A DNA stretch of 16,257 nt from Chloroflexota bacterium. Lineage in GTDB: Bacteria > Chloroflexota > Dehalococcoidia > JACQGW01. The notes under the pieces were generated by a model that had not been told where the DNA came from, made no database searches, and worked only from the letters and a program-made list of their open reading frames with translations. A program made the translations under genes and the position numbers. How positions within the stretch are numbered: the first letter of the stretch is position 1; every line of letters begins with the position of its first letter. Location of the stretch: assembly GCA_016199325.1 (NCBI GenBank), contig JACQGW010000296.1, forward strand, positions 1 to 16,257, in the 5' to 3' direction. Of the stretch, positions 5,571-12,486 are shown one piece after another.

Positions 5571-6923
5571 GTGGAGAAGCTCTGTGTCATCGGCGTAGGA
5601 TATGTGGGCCTGGTGACGGGAACCTGTTTTGCCGATCTGGGCAATCAGGTCGTCTGCGTGAACACGAATACTCAAAAGGCGGCGGACCTCAATCAGGGGA
5701 TTCTCCCGCTCTTCGAGCCGGGTCTCGAAGAGCTGGTCCGCCGCAATCTGGCCGCCGGTCGGCTCCATTTCACGACCGACTATGCCGAAGGGCTGTGCGA
5801 GGCCGATTTCGCCTTCATCGCCGTCGGCACGCCCTCTGGAGTGAACGGCGAAGCCGACCTCCGGCACGTTCGCCAGGCAGCCGAGCGGATCGCCGAGACG
5901 ATGCGCCGGCCGCTCATCATCGTCAACAAGAGCACGGTCCCCATTGGCTCCGGCGACTGGGTGGCCGGCATTGTCGAGCAGCACCAGCCGCAGTCGATCC
6001 CGTTCTGGGTCGTCTCCAATCCCGAGTTCCTGCGGGAAGGCTCGGGCGTGCATGACTTCATGAACCCCGACCGGGTCGTGCTGGGCTCGACCGACCGGAT
6101 CGCTGCCGAGCGGGTGGCTGAGCTCCACGGTCCGCTCCGGTGCCCGGCCGTCATCACCGACCTGCGCACTGCCGAGATGATCAAGTACGCGTCGAATGCC
6201 TTCCTGGCGACGAAGATCTCGTTCATCAACGAGATGGCCTCCATCTGTGAGCGGCTCGGCGCCGACGTGAAAGAGGTGGCCCGCGGCATGGGGCTGGACA
6301 AGCGGATCGGCTCGGCCTTCCTCGACGCCGGCGTTGGCTGGGGTGGCAGTTGCTTCCCGAAGGACGTCAAGGCCCTGGAGCACATGGCGGCTATGCACGG
6401 CTGCCATCCCCAGATGCTGCGCGCCGTCATGGAGATCAACCGCGATCAGCGCCGCCGGCTGGTGCAGAAGGTGCGCGACGCGCTGGGCAGCCTGAACGGC
6501 GCGGCCGTCGGCATCCTCGGCCTGTCGTTCAAGCCGAATACCGACGACATGCGCGAGGCCCCGTCGCTCGACGTGATCCACCTCCTCCAGGTGGAGGGGG
6601 CACGGGTTCGGGCCTACGATCCCGTCGCCGGACGCAATGCGGCCCGATCCCTGCCCGACGTGACCCTCTGCCAGACGCCGTACGAAGTCGCGCGGGACGC
6701 CGAGGCGCTCATCGTACTGACCGAATGGAACGAGTTCAAGCAACTGGACCTGGACCAGGTCCGCGGCCTGATGCGGCGGCCGATCGTGGTCGACGGCCGG
6801 AACATCTACGATCCGGCCCGTATGGCCGAGCTTGGCTTCATGTACGTCGGGGTCGGCCGCGGGACGGGGGAACGCGCCGCTGCGGGTTCCCAGGCGGACC
6901 CCTACGCGCTGGCCGGCCGCTAG
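5571..6923 (+). CDS. UDP-glucose / GDP-mannose 6-dehydrogenase family
   Basis: This 450-residue protein oxidises a nucleotide hexose twice with NAD to the uronic acid, supplying uronate for acidic surface polysaccharide. Visible features: N-terminal Rossmann motif [12 protein letters not shown] (6-17), AVGTPSG, STVP (121-124), NPEFLREG (150-157), [20 protein letters not shown] (202-221), catalytic C261 in [10 protein letters not shown], and the C-terminal [13 protein letters not shown] segment. GTG 5571 has GAGGAGG about 8 bp upstream. At the end of the second Rossmann strand, where an acidic residue normally binds the cofactor ribose, this protein has VVCVNTN (N31/N33). The C-terminal 20 residues are Gly/Ala-rich. 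UDP-glucose is the commonest substrate, but GDP-mannose or UDP-N-acetylsugars are possible. It is 11 bp from the next gene, so an operon is likely. Confidence 0.9.
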   Translation: MEKLCVIGVGYVGLVTGTCFADLGNQVVCVNTNTQKAADLNQGILPLFEPGLEELVRRNLAAGRLHFTTDYAEGLCEADFAFIAVGTPSGVNGEADLRHVRQAAERIAETMRRPLIIVNKSTVPIGSGDWVAGIVEQHQPQSIPFWVVSNPEFLREGSGVHDFMNPDRVVLGSTDRIAAERVAELHGPLRCPAVITDLRTAEMIKYASNAFLATKISFINEMASICERLGADVKEVARGMGLDKRIGSAFLDAGVGWGGSCFPKDVKALEHMAAMHGCHPQMLRAVMEINRDQRRRLVQKVRDALGSLNGAAVGILGLSFKPNTDDMREAPSLDVIHLLQVEGARVRAYDPVAGRNAARSLPDVTLCQTPYEVARDAEALIVLTEWNEFKQLDLDQVRGLMRRPIVVDGRNIYDPARMAELGFMYVGVGRGTGERAAAGSQADPYALAGR

Positions 6924-6934
6924 AGCAGCGTGCG

Positions 6935-7999
6935 GTGCTCATTGCGCGCGCTCCGGTCCGCATCGGCCTGGCCGGCGGGGGCACCGATCTGGATGCCTAC
7001 TACTCCCGCTTCGGCGGGCTCGTCGTCAGCGTGACCATCGACAAGTACTTCTACGTCTTCCTGAACGTCGACGGTGGTGATTCGGTCCAGATCAGCTCGT
7101 CGGACTATCACACGTTCTATCGGTATCGCGGTGGGGCGCAGCCGATCTGGGACGGCGATCTCGGCTTGCCACGGGCGGTGCTGCACCAGTTCGGCGTGGA
7201 CCGCGGGCTCTCGATGTTCCTGGCGTCGGAGATTCCACCGGGAACCGGGCTCGGGTCCTCCAGCACGGTGGCGGTCGCCATCCTGAAGGGCCTGGCGACC
7301 CTGTGTGACGTTCAGTTGACGGCGCAGGAGGTGGCTGAACTGGCCTGCACGGTCGAGATCGATAAGCTGGGCATGCCCATTGGCAAGCAGGACCAGTACG
7401 CGGCGGCTTTCGGGGGCCTGAATGCCTTTCACTTCGAGCGGGAGCGGACCGTCGTGACGCCGTTGACACTGCCCGAGGAGACGCTGCTCCGGCTGGAGCA
7501 GATGGTGCTCCTCTTCTTCACCGGGTCATCACGGTTGTCGGCCGTGATTCTCCGCAAGCAGCGCGAGTCGACCCAGGCGGGACGCAGCGACGTCATCGAG
7601 GCCCTCCACGCGATCAAGCGGGGGGCCGAACGGATGCAGCGCGCCCTCGAGCGCGGCAGCCTGGACGAGGTCGGGGCCATTCTGGACGAGTCGTGGCGAC
7701 ACAAGAAGCGGCTGGCAAAGGGGATCTCGACCAGCCGCATCGACTATCTGTATGGCAAGGCGCTCTCCCACGGGGCGCTGGGCGGGAAGATCACGGGCGC
7801 CGGCGGCGGCGGCTTCCTGATGCTCATCTGTCCGGTCGAGCGGCGGGCGGCGGTGAGCGAAGCGCTCGAAGCCGAGGGGCTCTACCGGATGGACTTCCAT
7901 TTGGAGTTCACCGGAGCGCGCGTCCTGATGAACGCATCCCGAAAGCTCCCGTACCGGACGTCACCCTGGCTGAGCACGGGAGCCCGAACCCATGGCTAA
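6935..7999 (+). CDS. GHMP sugar kinase, HddA-like (heptose-7-phosphate kinase type)
   Basis: A 354-residue kinase with the three GHMP features: N-terminal ARAPVRIGLAGGGTDLDAYY (4-23), the phosphate-binding loop PPGTGLGSSS (101-110), and C-terminal KITGAGGGGFLM (285-296); D153 in KQDQYAA is the likely catalytic acid. The AGGGTDL...TIDKY N-terminus is typical of D-glycero-D-manno-heptose 7-phosphate kinase (HddA) and related fucokinase-like proteins. Paired with the pyrophosphorylase at 4320, it could make an NDP-heptose precursor; the isomerase and phosphatase of that pathway are not in view. GTG 6935 was chosen because it directly precedes the conserved core; upstream in-frame sequence overlaps the dehydrogenase. 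No strong ribosome site is seen, suggesting translational coupling. The last 8 bases overlap the next ATG. Confidence 0.85.
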   Translation: MLIARAPVRIGLAGGGTDLDAYYSRFGGLVVSVTIDKYFYVFLNVDGGDSVQISSSDYHTFYRYRGGAQPIWDGDLGLPRAVLHQFGVDRGLSMFLASEIPPGTGLGSSSTVAVAILKGLATLCDVQLTAQEVAELACTVEIDKLGMPIGKQDQYAAAFGGLNAFHFERERTVVTPLTLPEETLLRLEQMVLLFFTGSSRLSAVILRKQRESTQAGRSDVIEALHAIKRGAERMQRALERGSLDEVGAILDESWRHKKRLAKGISTSRIDYLYGKALSHGALGGKITGAGGGGFLMLICPVERRAAVSEALEAEGLYRMDFHLEFTGARVLMNASRKLPYRTSPWLSTGARTHG

Positions 8000-9641
8000 G
8001 CGGCGCGAATGGCAACTGTTCATCGCCGGGTTGGTCGCCGCCGATTCGGTTGCCGTGCTGGCGGCCCTGAACAGCGCCTACTACCTTCGGCTGACGGGCG
8101 ATTTCCTGCCGTACGAGCCGACGCCGCCGTTTGCCTTCTACGCGACGCTGAGCGCCTGGATGGTGCCCGTGTGGCTCCTGCTCTTCGCCGTCAACGGGCT
8201 CTACAGCCGGCGATACCTCCTCGGCGGCCCTCAGGAGTACGGCCGGATCGTGAACGCGTCAACGTACGGTCTGGTGATCGCCATCGGCTTTGACTTCATG
8301 TCCCGCTCCTTCGTGTCACGCGGCTGGACGCTCCTTGCCTGGGTGCTGGCGATTCTCTTCAGCAGCGGGCTGCGGTTCCTGGCCCGCCGCGTCGTCTACC
8401 GACTCCGCCGGCAGGGCCGATTCATCTCGCGGGCGATCATCGTGGGGGCCAACGATCAGGGTGTGGCGATTGCCGAGCAGCTCTCGCCGGTCACGCACTA
8501 CGGCGTCCACGTGCTCGGTTTCGCCGACGACTATCTGCCGCTCGGCACGCCGGTCGTCGGCGACCTCCGCGTGCTCGGCAGTGCGGCCAGCGCCGAGTCA
8601 CTGGCCCAGCGGGACGGCGCCGACGAGCTGATCGTCGTGCCCAACGCCATCGCCTGGGAGACGCTCCAGACGCTGGTCCAGCGGACAACCGCGGCTGTCG
8701 GCCAGCGGGAGGTCAAGCTCTCGCCGGGCCTGTACGACGTGCTGGTGACCGGCGTCCGGCTCAACGAGATCGGACACATCCCCCTGTTCTCGCTCCAGAA
8801 GGTGCGGATTACGGGCGCCGACGCGCTGCTCAAGGCGGCGTTCGATATGGCCCTGGTGGTCGGCGCCGCGTTCGTCGTGTGGCCGTTCTTCCTGCTGGCC
8901 CTCGCCGTCGCCAGGCTCACCGGCCGGGGTCCTGTGCTCGTGCGGACGGCTATCGTCGGGCGGGGCGGCGTCCAGGTCAACACGTATCGCTTCGCCGAGC
9001 TGCGCTGCCGGGGCCGCGTGCCGCGCTGGCTTCGGTGGTTTGCCGGGTCGTACCTGCGGATCCCGATGGTTCGCTCGCTGCCACTCCTCTGGAACGTCTT
9101 CCGGCGCGAGATGAGCTTCGTCGGGCCGCGGCCGATCCCGCTGGCCGAGCTTGCCGACTATGAGCGGTGGCTGCCGAACTTGCTGACCGTCCGGCCGGGC
9201 GTGTGCGGTCCCTGGCGTCTGGGCGATGGCGCGCAGCAATCGCCGCGCGCCATCGCCCAGCTCGACCTCGCGTACTTGCGGAACTACACGTTCTGGCAGG
9301 ACTTCCAGGTGCTCTTTCAAAACGTCTTGTTCTCAGGAGTGTTCCATGGACCCTCGTTCACCCGCGCGCCTCGTCGTCGTGATCGGGTTGAGCCTGTCGC
9401 TGGCGGCCTGCGACGTCCTGACGCCGCCTCAGCCGGTGCCGGTGCGGCTCACGCCGATTGCAGTTCCGTCGCCGACGCCGCCGCCGACGCCCACGCCCGT
9501 GCAGCGGGCGACGCAGCCGGCTGTCCGGGGCTCGCTGGTGCAGTCCATCCAGGCGAGCGGCAACCTGATCCCGGCCAAGCAGATTCCCGTCAACTCGCCG
9601 ATTGCCGGGACGCTCGTCGAGCTGCGCGTCAAGCAGGGTGA
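7992..9641 (+). CDS. WbaP-like polytopic sugar transferase with altered active site
   Basis: About the first 135 residues hold four to five membrane segments, followed by a Rossmann-like domain (RAIIVGANDQGVAIAEQL, 147-164), then a C-terminal domain (about 275-450) related to bacterial sugar transferases / monotopic phosphoglycosyl transferases. The C-terminal part keeps LPLLWNVFRREMSFVGPRP (363-381) and VRPGVCGPW (400-408). Canonical enzymes read SLDELPQ just before this; here it is MVRSLPL, so the catalytic Asp-Glu pair becomes R361-S362 (9072-9077). The usual YKFRSM is also changed, to YRFAEL (332-337). Normal enzymes load a sugar-phosphate onto undecaprenyl phosphate; this one may be inactive or repurposed. 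Family homology ends near residue 450; about 96 further residues overlap the next gene out of frame and look like read-through low-complexity sequence. ATG 7992 overlaps the kinase stop by 8 bases. Confidence 0.8.
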   Translation: MAKRREWQLFIAGLVAADSVAVLAALNSAYYLRLTGDFLPYEPTPPFAFYATLSAWMVPVWLLLFAVNGLYSRRYLLGGPQEYGRIVNASTYGLVIAIGFDFMSRSFVSRGWTLLAWVLAILFSSGLRFLARRVVYRLRRQGRFISRAIIVGANDQGVAIAEQLSPVTHYGVHVLGFADDYLPLGTPVVGDLRVLGSAASAESLAQRDGADELIVVPNAIAWETLQTLVQRTTAAVGQREVKLSPGLYDVLVTGVRLNEIGHIPLFSLQKVRITGADALLKAAFDMALVVGAAFVVWPFFLLALAVARLTGRGPVLVRTAIVGRGGVQVNTYRFAELRCRGRVPRWLRWFAGSYLRIPMVRSLPLLWNVFRREMSFVGPRPIPLAELADYERWLPNLLTVRPGVCGPWRLGDGAQQSPRAIAQLDLAYLRNYTFWQDFQVLFQNVLFSGVFHGPSFTRAPRRRDRVEPVAGGLRRPDAASAGAGAAHADCSSVADAAADAHARAAGDAAGCPGLAGAVHPGERQPDPGQADSRQLADCRDARRAARQAG

Positions 9642-10776
9642 CGCCGTCAAGGAGGGGGACATCCTCGGGAAGATCGTCGTCGCCGATGCCGAGGGCAAGC
9701 GGCTCGACGCCCAACAGCGACTGATCAAGGCGCGGATCGACCTCGAGCAGGCGAAGGCGAATCCACCCGACCAGGCTGCCGTGCTGGCCGAGGCCGAGAT
9801 GAACCTCGAGCGCCTGAGGATCGAGATGGGCCGAGCCCAGCGCCACGACTACGAACGGGACCTCTTCCTCTCCAAGCGGGATGCCGACCGCGCCGCGGCC
9901 AACGCGAAGAACATCCGCTGGCTCTGGGAGCAGACCAAGTGGCGGGACACCCCGGACGTCTGGAAGCTGGGGGGTGATGCCGAGCTGGCCGAAGACACCG
10001 CCGAGAAGGCCAGGGAGCGCTATCAGGAGCTCGTCGACAGCAAGGATCTGCGGGAGCGGGAAAGCCAGCTCCAGCAGCGGCGGATCGAGGTCGCCGAGCG
10101 CCAGATCACGACGATCAAGCAAACGGCGGAGCTGCAGAAGACAGCCTACGAGGTGCAGATCGAGCTCCTGAAGTCGGCGGTCGCCGAGTCCCAGAAGGCG
10201 CTGGAGCGGATCGACTACGGCACGGAGCTCCGGTCGCCCATCACGGGGATGGTGACCGCCCTGAACGCCGGCGCGGGCGACATCGTCGATCCCACCCGAA
10301 CGCTCCTGACCGTTGCCGAGCCGAAGGTGGCGAAGGCCGCGGTGAATCTGACTGAAGCGGATGTCGTCAACATCACCATCAACCAGGTGGCAGCCGTCAA
10401 CGTTCCGGCCCTGGGCGAGGCGGCCTACGAGGCGAAGGTCTCGTGGATCGCGGCGTCGGCGCAGTTGGGCAAGGAGCCGACATTCCAGATCATCCTCGAC
10501 ATCATCGGCATGGACAACCGGGCCAAGGTCGGGATGACGGCGAGCGCCCGCATCGCGATCGACCGCCGGGACAACGTGCTGCTCGTGCCGAACAGCGCCA
10601 TCCGCAGCCGGCAGGGCCGACGCTTTGTCGAAGCCGTGGTCGGCGGCGAGTTCAAAGAGGTGCCGGTCGAGCTGGGCTTCCGCGCGGAGACCGAGACGGA
10701 GGTGCTCTCCGGGCTGAGCGATGGACAGCTCGTCGTCGTCGGCTCGCGGCCGGCCGCCGAGTCGTCCAGGCAGTAA
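9346..10776 (+). CDS. HlyD/MFP-family efflux adaptor lipoprotein
   Basis: A 476-residue membrane fusion protein. A lipoprotein signal peptide ends in LAAC (C22), followed by a Pro/Thr-rich tether (27-53). Then come the first half of a biotinyl-lipoyl domain (PVNSPIAGTLVEL...GDAVKEGD, 81-105), a long alpha-helical hairpin of charged heptads (about 117-287), the second lipoyl half (LRSPITGMVTALNAGAGDIV, 295-314), and beta-barrel and membrane-proximal domains (about 326-470, including NVLLVPNSAIR). Such proteins bridge an inner-membrane transporter (MacB-like ABC or RND) to the outside. No transporter partner is in the window. ATG 9346 has an AGGAG site 6 bp upstream. Its position after the glycan genes suggests envelope-component export. 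The start lies inside the preceding frame. Confidence 0.85.
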   Translation: MDPRSPARLVVVIGLSLSLAACDVLTPPQPVPVRLTPIAVPSPTPPPTPTPVQRATQPAVRGSLVQSIQASGNLIPAKQIPVNSPIAGTLVELRVKQGDAVKEGDILGKIVVADAEGKRLDAQQRLIKARIDLEQAKANPPDQAAVLAEAEMNLERLRIEMGRAQRHDYERDLFLSKRDADRAAANAKNIRWLWEQTKWRDTPDVWKLGGDAELAEDTAEKARERYQELVDSKDLRERESQLQQRRIEVAERQITTIKQTAELQKTAYEVQIELLKSAVAESQKALERIDYGTELRSPITGMVTALNAGAGDIVDPTRTLLTVAEPKVAKAAVNLTEADVVNITINQVAAVNVPALGEAAYEAKVSWIAASAQLGKEPTFQIILDIIGMDNRAKVGMTASARIAIDRRDNVLLVPNSAIRSRQGRRFVEAVVGGEFKEVPVELGFRAETETEVLSGLSDGQLVVVGSRPAAESSRQ

Positions 10777-10778
10777 CC

Positions 10779-10914
10779 GGTCGGCAGTCGGCAGTCGGCA
10801 GTCAGCGGTCGGCAATTAGCACACAGCGGTCAGCTTCCAGCAGTGGCACCCGAGTCAGCCTTGCCGAGTCGTCGCCCTGCTGACTGCCGACTGCCGACTG
10901 CTGACTGCCGACCG
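10779..10914. repeat. Second inverted tandem-heptamer element (AGTCGGC units)
   Basis: The left arm from 10779 is GGTCGGC, AGTCGGC, AGTCGGC, AGTCAGC, GGTCGGC, then degenerate 7-bp units ending in AGC up to about 10841. The right arm (10877-10914) is the inverted complement of the same heptamer. The arms of about 36 bp pair with a few mismatches, separated by about 65 bp. The element begins 2 bp after the lipoprotein stop and ends 1 bp before the -35 box at 10916. Confidence 0.88.
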
Positions 10915-10915
10915 C

Positions 10916-10945
10916 TTGACACCAGTGATACAGTCGTGCTAGTCT
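10916..10945 (+). promoter_or_regulatory. Aquaporin gene promoter
   Basis: TTGACA (10916-10921), an 18-bp spacer ending in TGC, and TAGTCT (10940-10945). Predicted start is near 10952, giving a leader of about 106 nt before GTG 11058. The -35 box abuts the heptamer repeat. Confidence 0.7.
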
Positions 10946-11057
10946 GGACTATGTCCATTCTTCCAGGCCGACGGAGATCGCCGTCGACGGGGTGCAAGGC
11001 GATCGTCGTCGGCCGGGCGCGTGGGCAAGAAAGCGTTCGACAGGGGGAGAGACTCCG

Positions 11058-11753
11058 GTGAATAGTGACGCGCGCGCCTACATCGTCGAGTTCATCGGGC
11101 CGTTTACGCTGACCTTCATCGGCATCGCATCCATCATCCTCACCGGCGATATCGTCGCCATCGCGCTGGCGCACGGCCTCGCCATCGGGCTCATGGTCGC
11201 CGCCGCCGGGCATATCTCCGGCGGCCACTTCAACCCGGCCGTGACCATCGGTCTGTTGACCGCCGGGAAGATCGCACCGCGGAAGGCGGCCGGATACATC
11301 GTCGCGCAGTTGCTCGGCGGCATCGTGGCGGCGCTCTTTGCCCTGCTGGCGCTGCGCGCCACTCAGGGCACGGCCATCGCCGCCACCCATCTCGGCGTCC
11401 CGGCGCTGGCCGCCGGCGTCAACCCGCTCCGGGGGACCGCCGTCGAGATCGTGCTCACGTTCTTCCTCATGTTCGTCATCTACGGCACCGCCGTCGCCCG
11501 AGGAGGCCCACGGTCGATCGCGCCGCTGGCCATCGGGCTGACGATCACCATGGACGTTGTGGGTTTCGGCCCGCTGACCGGCGCTGCCATGAACCCGTCC
11601 CGCGCCTTCGGCCCGGCCCTCGTCGGAGGGTTCTGGATCGACCAGTGGGTCTACTGGGTCGGCCCGATCGTCGGCGCCATCCTGGCGGCCCAGCTCTACA
11701 GCCGAGTGCTGGAGTCCGAGCCTGTCGAACAGCCGGCGACGGCAAAAGGCTGA
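11058..11753 (+). CDS. Aquaporin (MIP family channel) with TIP-like filter
   Basis: A 231-residue, six-helix membrane channel for water or small neutral solutes. The first half carries GHISGGHFNPAVT (51-63, canonical NPA), the second AAMNPSRAFGP (176-186), where NPA is replaced by NPS. Aligned to E. coli AqpZ from memory, the four selectivity-filter positions (F43, H174, T183, R189 there) are H39, V167, A176 and R182 here. His/Ile-or-Val/Ala/Arg is the pattern of plant tonoplast aquaporins (TIPs), associated with water plus ammonia or urea passage, not of AqpZ or GlpF. GTG 11058 has AGGGGGAG 8 bp upstream. The gene stands alone with its own promoter and is followed by a large palindrome. Confidence 0.93.
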   Translation: MNSDARAYIVEFIGPFTLTFIGIASIILTGDIVAIALAHGLAIGLMVAAAGHISGGHFNPAVTIGLLTAGKIAPRKAAGYIVAQLLGGIVAALFALLALRATQGTAIAATHLGVPALAAGVNPLRGTAVEIVLTFFLMFVIYGTAVARGGPRSIAPLAIGLTITMDVVGFGPLTGAAMNPSRAFGPALVGGFWIDQWVYWVGPIVGAILAAQLYSRVLESEPVEQPATAKG

Positions 11754-11762
11754 GCGGACTGT

Positions 11763-11845
11763 CCGAGCCGCGAACGGAAGTGAGCCGTTCCCGGCGCGCG
11801 GTTTGCCCGCGCGTCGGGAACGGCTCACTCACGTTCGCGGCTCGG
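11763..11845. repeat. 83-bp near-perfect palindrome after the aquaporin gene
   Basis: CCGAGCCGCGAACG (11763-11776) pairs with CGTTCGCGGCTCGG (11832-11845), AGTGAGCCGTTCCCG (11779-11793) with CGGGAACGGCTCACT (11815-11829), and an inner GC-rich stem closes on a loop of about 4-5 nt near 11801-11808. Only a bulge and a mismatch interrupt about 39 bp of pairing. It lies 10 bp after the stop codon. It could act as a bidirectional transcript end or be a REP/MITE-like mobile palindrome; there is no T-run. Confidence 0.9.
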
Positions 11846-11907
11846 TTCGGTAACCACCGCCGGAGTCGCTCGCCGGGCGGCGCGGTCGAGGTCCTGAGGC
11901 CCGGGGA

Positions 11908-11925
11908 GCGCACTTGCGAGTGCGC
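11908..11925. repeat. Small palindrome GCGCACT-TGCG-AGTGCGC
   Basis: A perfect 7-bp inverted repeat with a 4-bp loop, between the 83-bp palindrome and the end of the small minus-strand gene. It may help end the minus-strand transcript, though no T-run follows on that strand. Apart from the two palindromes I see nothing else in 11754-11971. Confidence 0.6.
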
Positions 11926-11971
11926 ACTACAAACCTGCGCGTCCCGCCTCCGCGTGCGCCCCGCCCTCTCC

Positions 11972-12163
11972 TCAGCCCGTCCGGGGCGGCGGCCGCCACT
12001 CGGCGTGCTTGCGCAGTTGCTCGGTGTCGAGCGTGTAGAGGACGGTCACCGTGCCGTCGGCGCGGGTATGCACGTAACGAATCTGCTCGCTCACCAGACC
12101 GACGTGATTGCAATACTGGACGAGCACCCGCAGGTCTCCAAACGTCTCCGTTCGCCACTCCAT
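11972..12163 (-). CDS. Small protein of unknown function
   Basis: A 63-residue protein, MEWRTETFGDLRVLVQYCNHVGL..., with no family I recognise. It reads as a small mixed alpha/beta soluble protein: two amphipathic strands around VLVQYCNHVGLV and IRYVHTRADGTVTVLYTLD, then a basic helix and a Pro/Arg tail. There is no signal peptide or membrane segment. I treat it as real because a good promoter on the same strand (12240-12211) lies about 50 bp upstream and a GGGCGGGGG tract sits about 7-8 bp before ATG 12163. GTG 12169, two codons upstream, is an alternative start. It stands alone between the aquaporin and the ABC importer, divergent from the importer. Function unknown. Confidence 0.6.
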   Translation of the reverse strand: MEWRTETFGDLRVLVQYCNHVGLVSEQIRYVHTRADGTVTVLYTLDTEQLRKHAEWRPPPRTG

Positions 12164-12190
12164 TGCCACCCCCGCCCTGCGACCAGATTG

Positions 12191-12202
12191 CTCGACGTCG
12201 AG
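12191..12202. promoter_or_regulatory. Perfect 12-bp palindrome at the small gene's start site
   Basis: CTCGACGTCGAG is a perfect palindrome lying just downstream of the -10 box (12211-12216) and over the predicted transcription start (about 12204) of the small minus-strand gene. This is where a repressor operator would sit. It could also be chance in GC-rich DNA. Confidence 0.35.
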
Positions 12203-12210
12203 CCGCCGTC

Positions 12211-12240
12211 AGTATAGCCGCCGCCCCTCGCCAGGATCAA
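12211..12240 (-). promoter_or_regulatory. Promoter of the small minus-strand gene
   Basis: On the minus strand, TTGATC (12240-12235), an 18-bp spacer and TATACT (12216-12211). Predicted transcription start is near 12204, giving a leader of about 40 nt to ATG 12163. Confidence 0.6.
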
Positions 12241-12313
12241 GCGATTGCCGGGACCAGAGGCAGCACCGGTTGCCGGCGCGGTGTCGCGGGTGCCTACCCT
12301 TGGTCGGCAACAG

Positions 12314-12328
12314 TGTTCACGCTGAACA
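12314..12328. promoter_or_regulatory. Candidate operator TGTTCA-CGC-TGAACA upstream of the ABC operon
   Basis: A perfect 6-bp inverted repeat with a 3-bp spacer, about 160 bp before the substrate-binding protein gene. Such dyads are typical of dimeric regulator sites. The regulator is unknown and no clear -35/-10 pair is seen near it. The rest of the gap of about 320 bp (12164-12486) holds the minus-strand promoter, a 12-bp palindrome and a strong ribosome site at its end; I see no gene in it. Confidence 0.4.
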
Positions 12329-12486
12329 TTGCGCCCGCGCCGCGCCTGGACGACAATTGCCCTGCCGGGATCGCGGCGGTCCTCGTTGATGCGGGGGGAG
12401 AAGGTGCGGACGCTCTCCGTCGACCTGGTTCGCAACCGTCGCCCGGGCTGTTGTCGTTTTGTTGGTAATCGAAGGAGGAGGGTATC

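Noticed and set aside
5553..6743. A 396-codon minus-strand frame opposite the dehydrogenase
   Set aside because: Antisense shadow of a well-conserved gene; no independent start signals or domain.
9358..10815. A 485-codon open frame on the minus strand opposite the HlyD-like gene
   Set aside because: It mirrors the codon pattern of the real gene, has a repetitive Asp/Leu/Arg composition and no recognisable domain or ribosome site.
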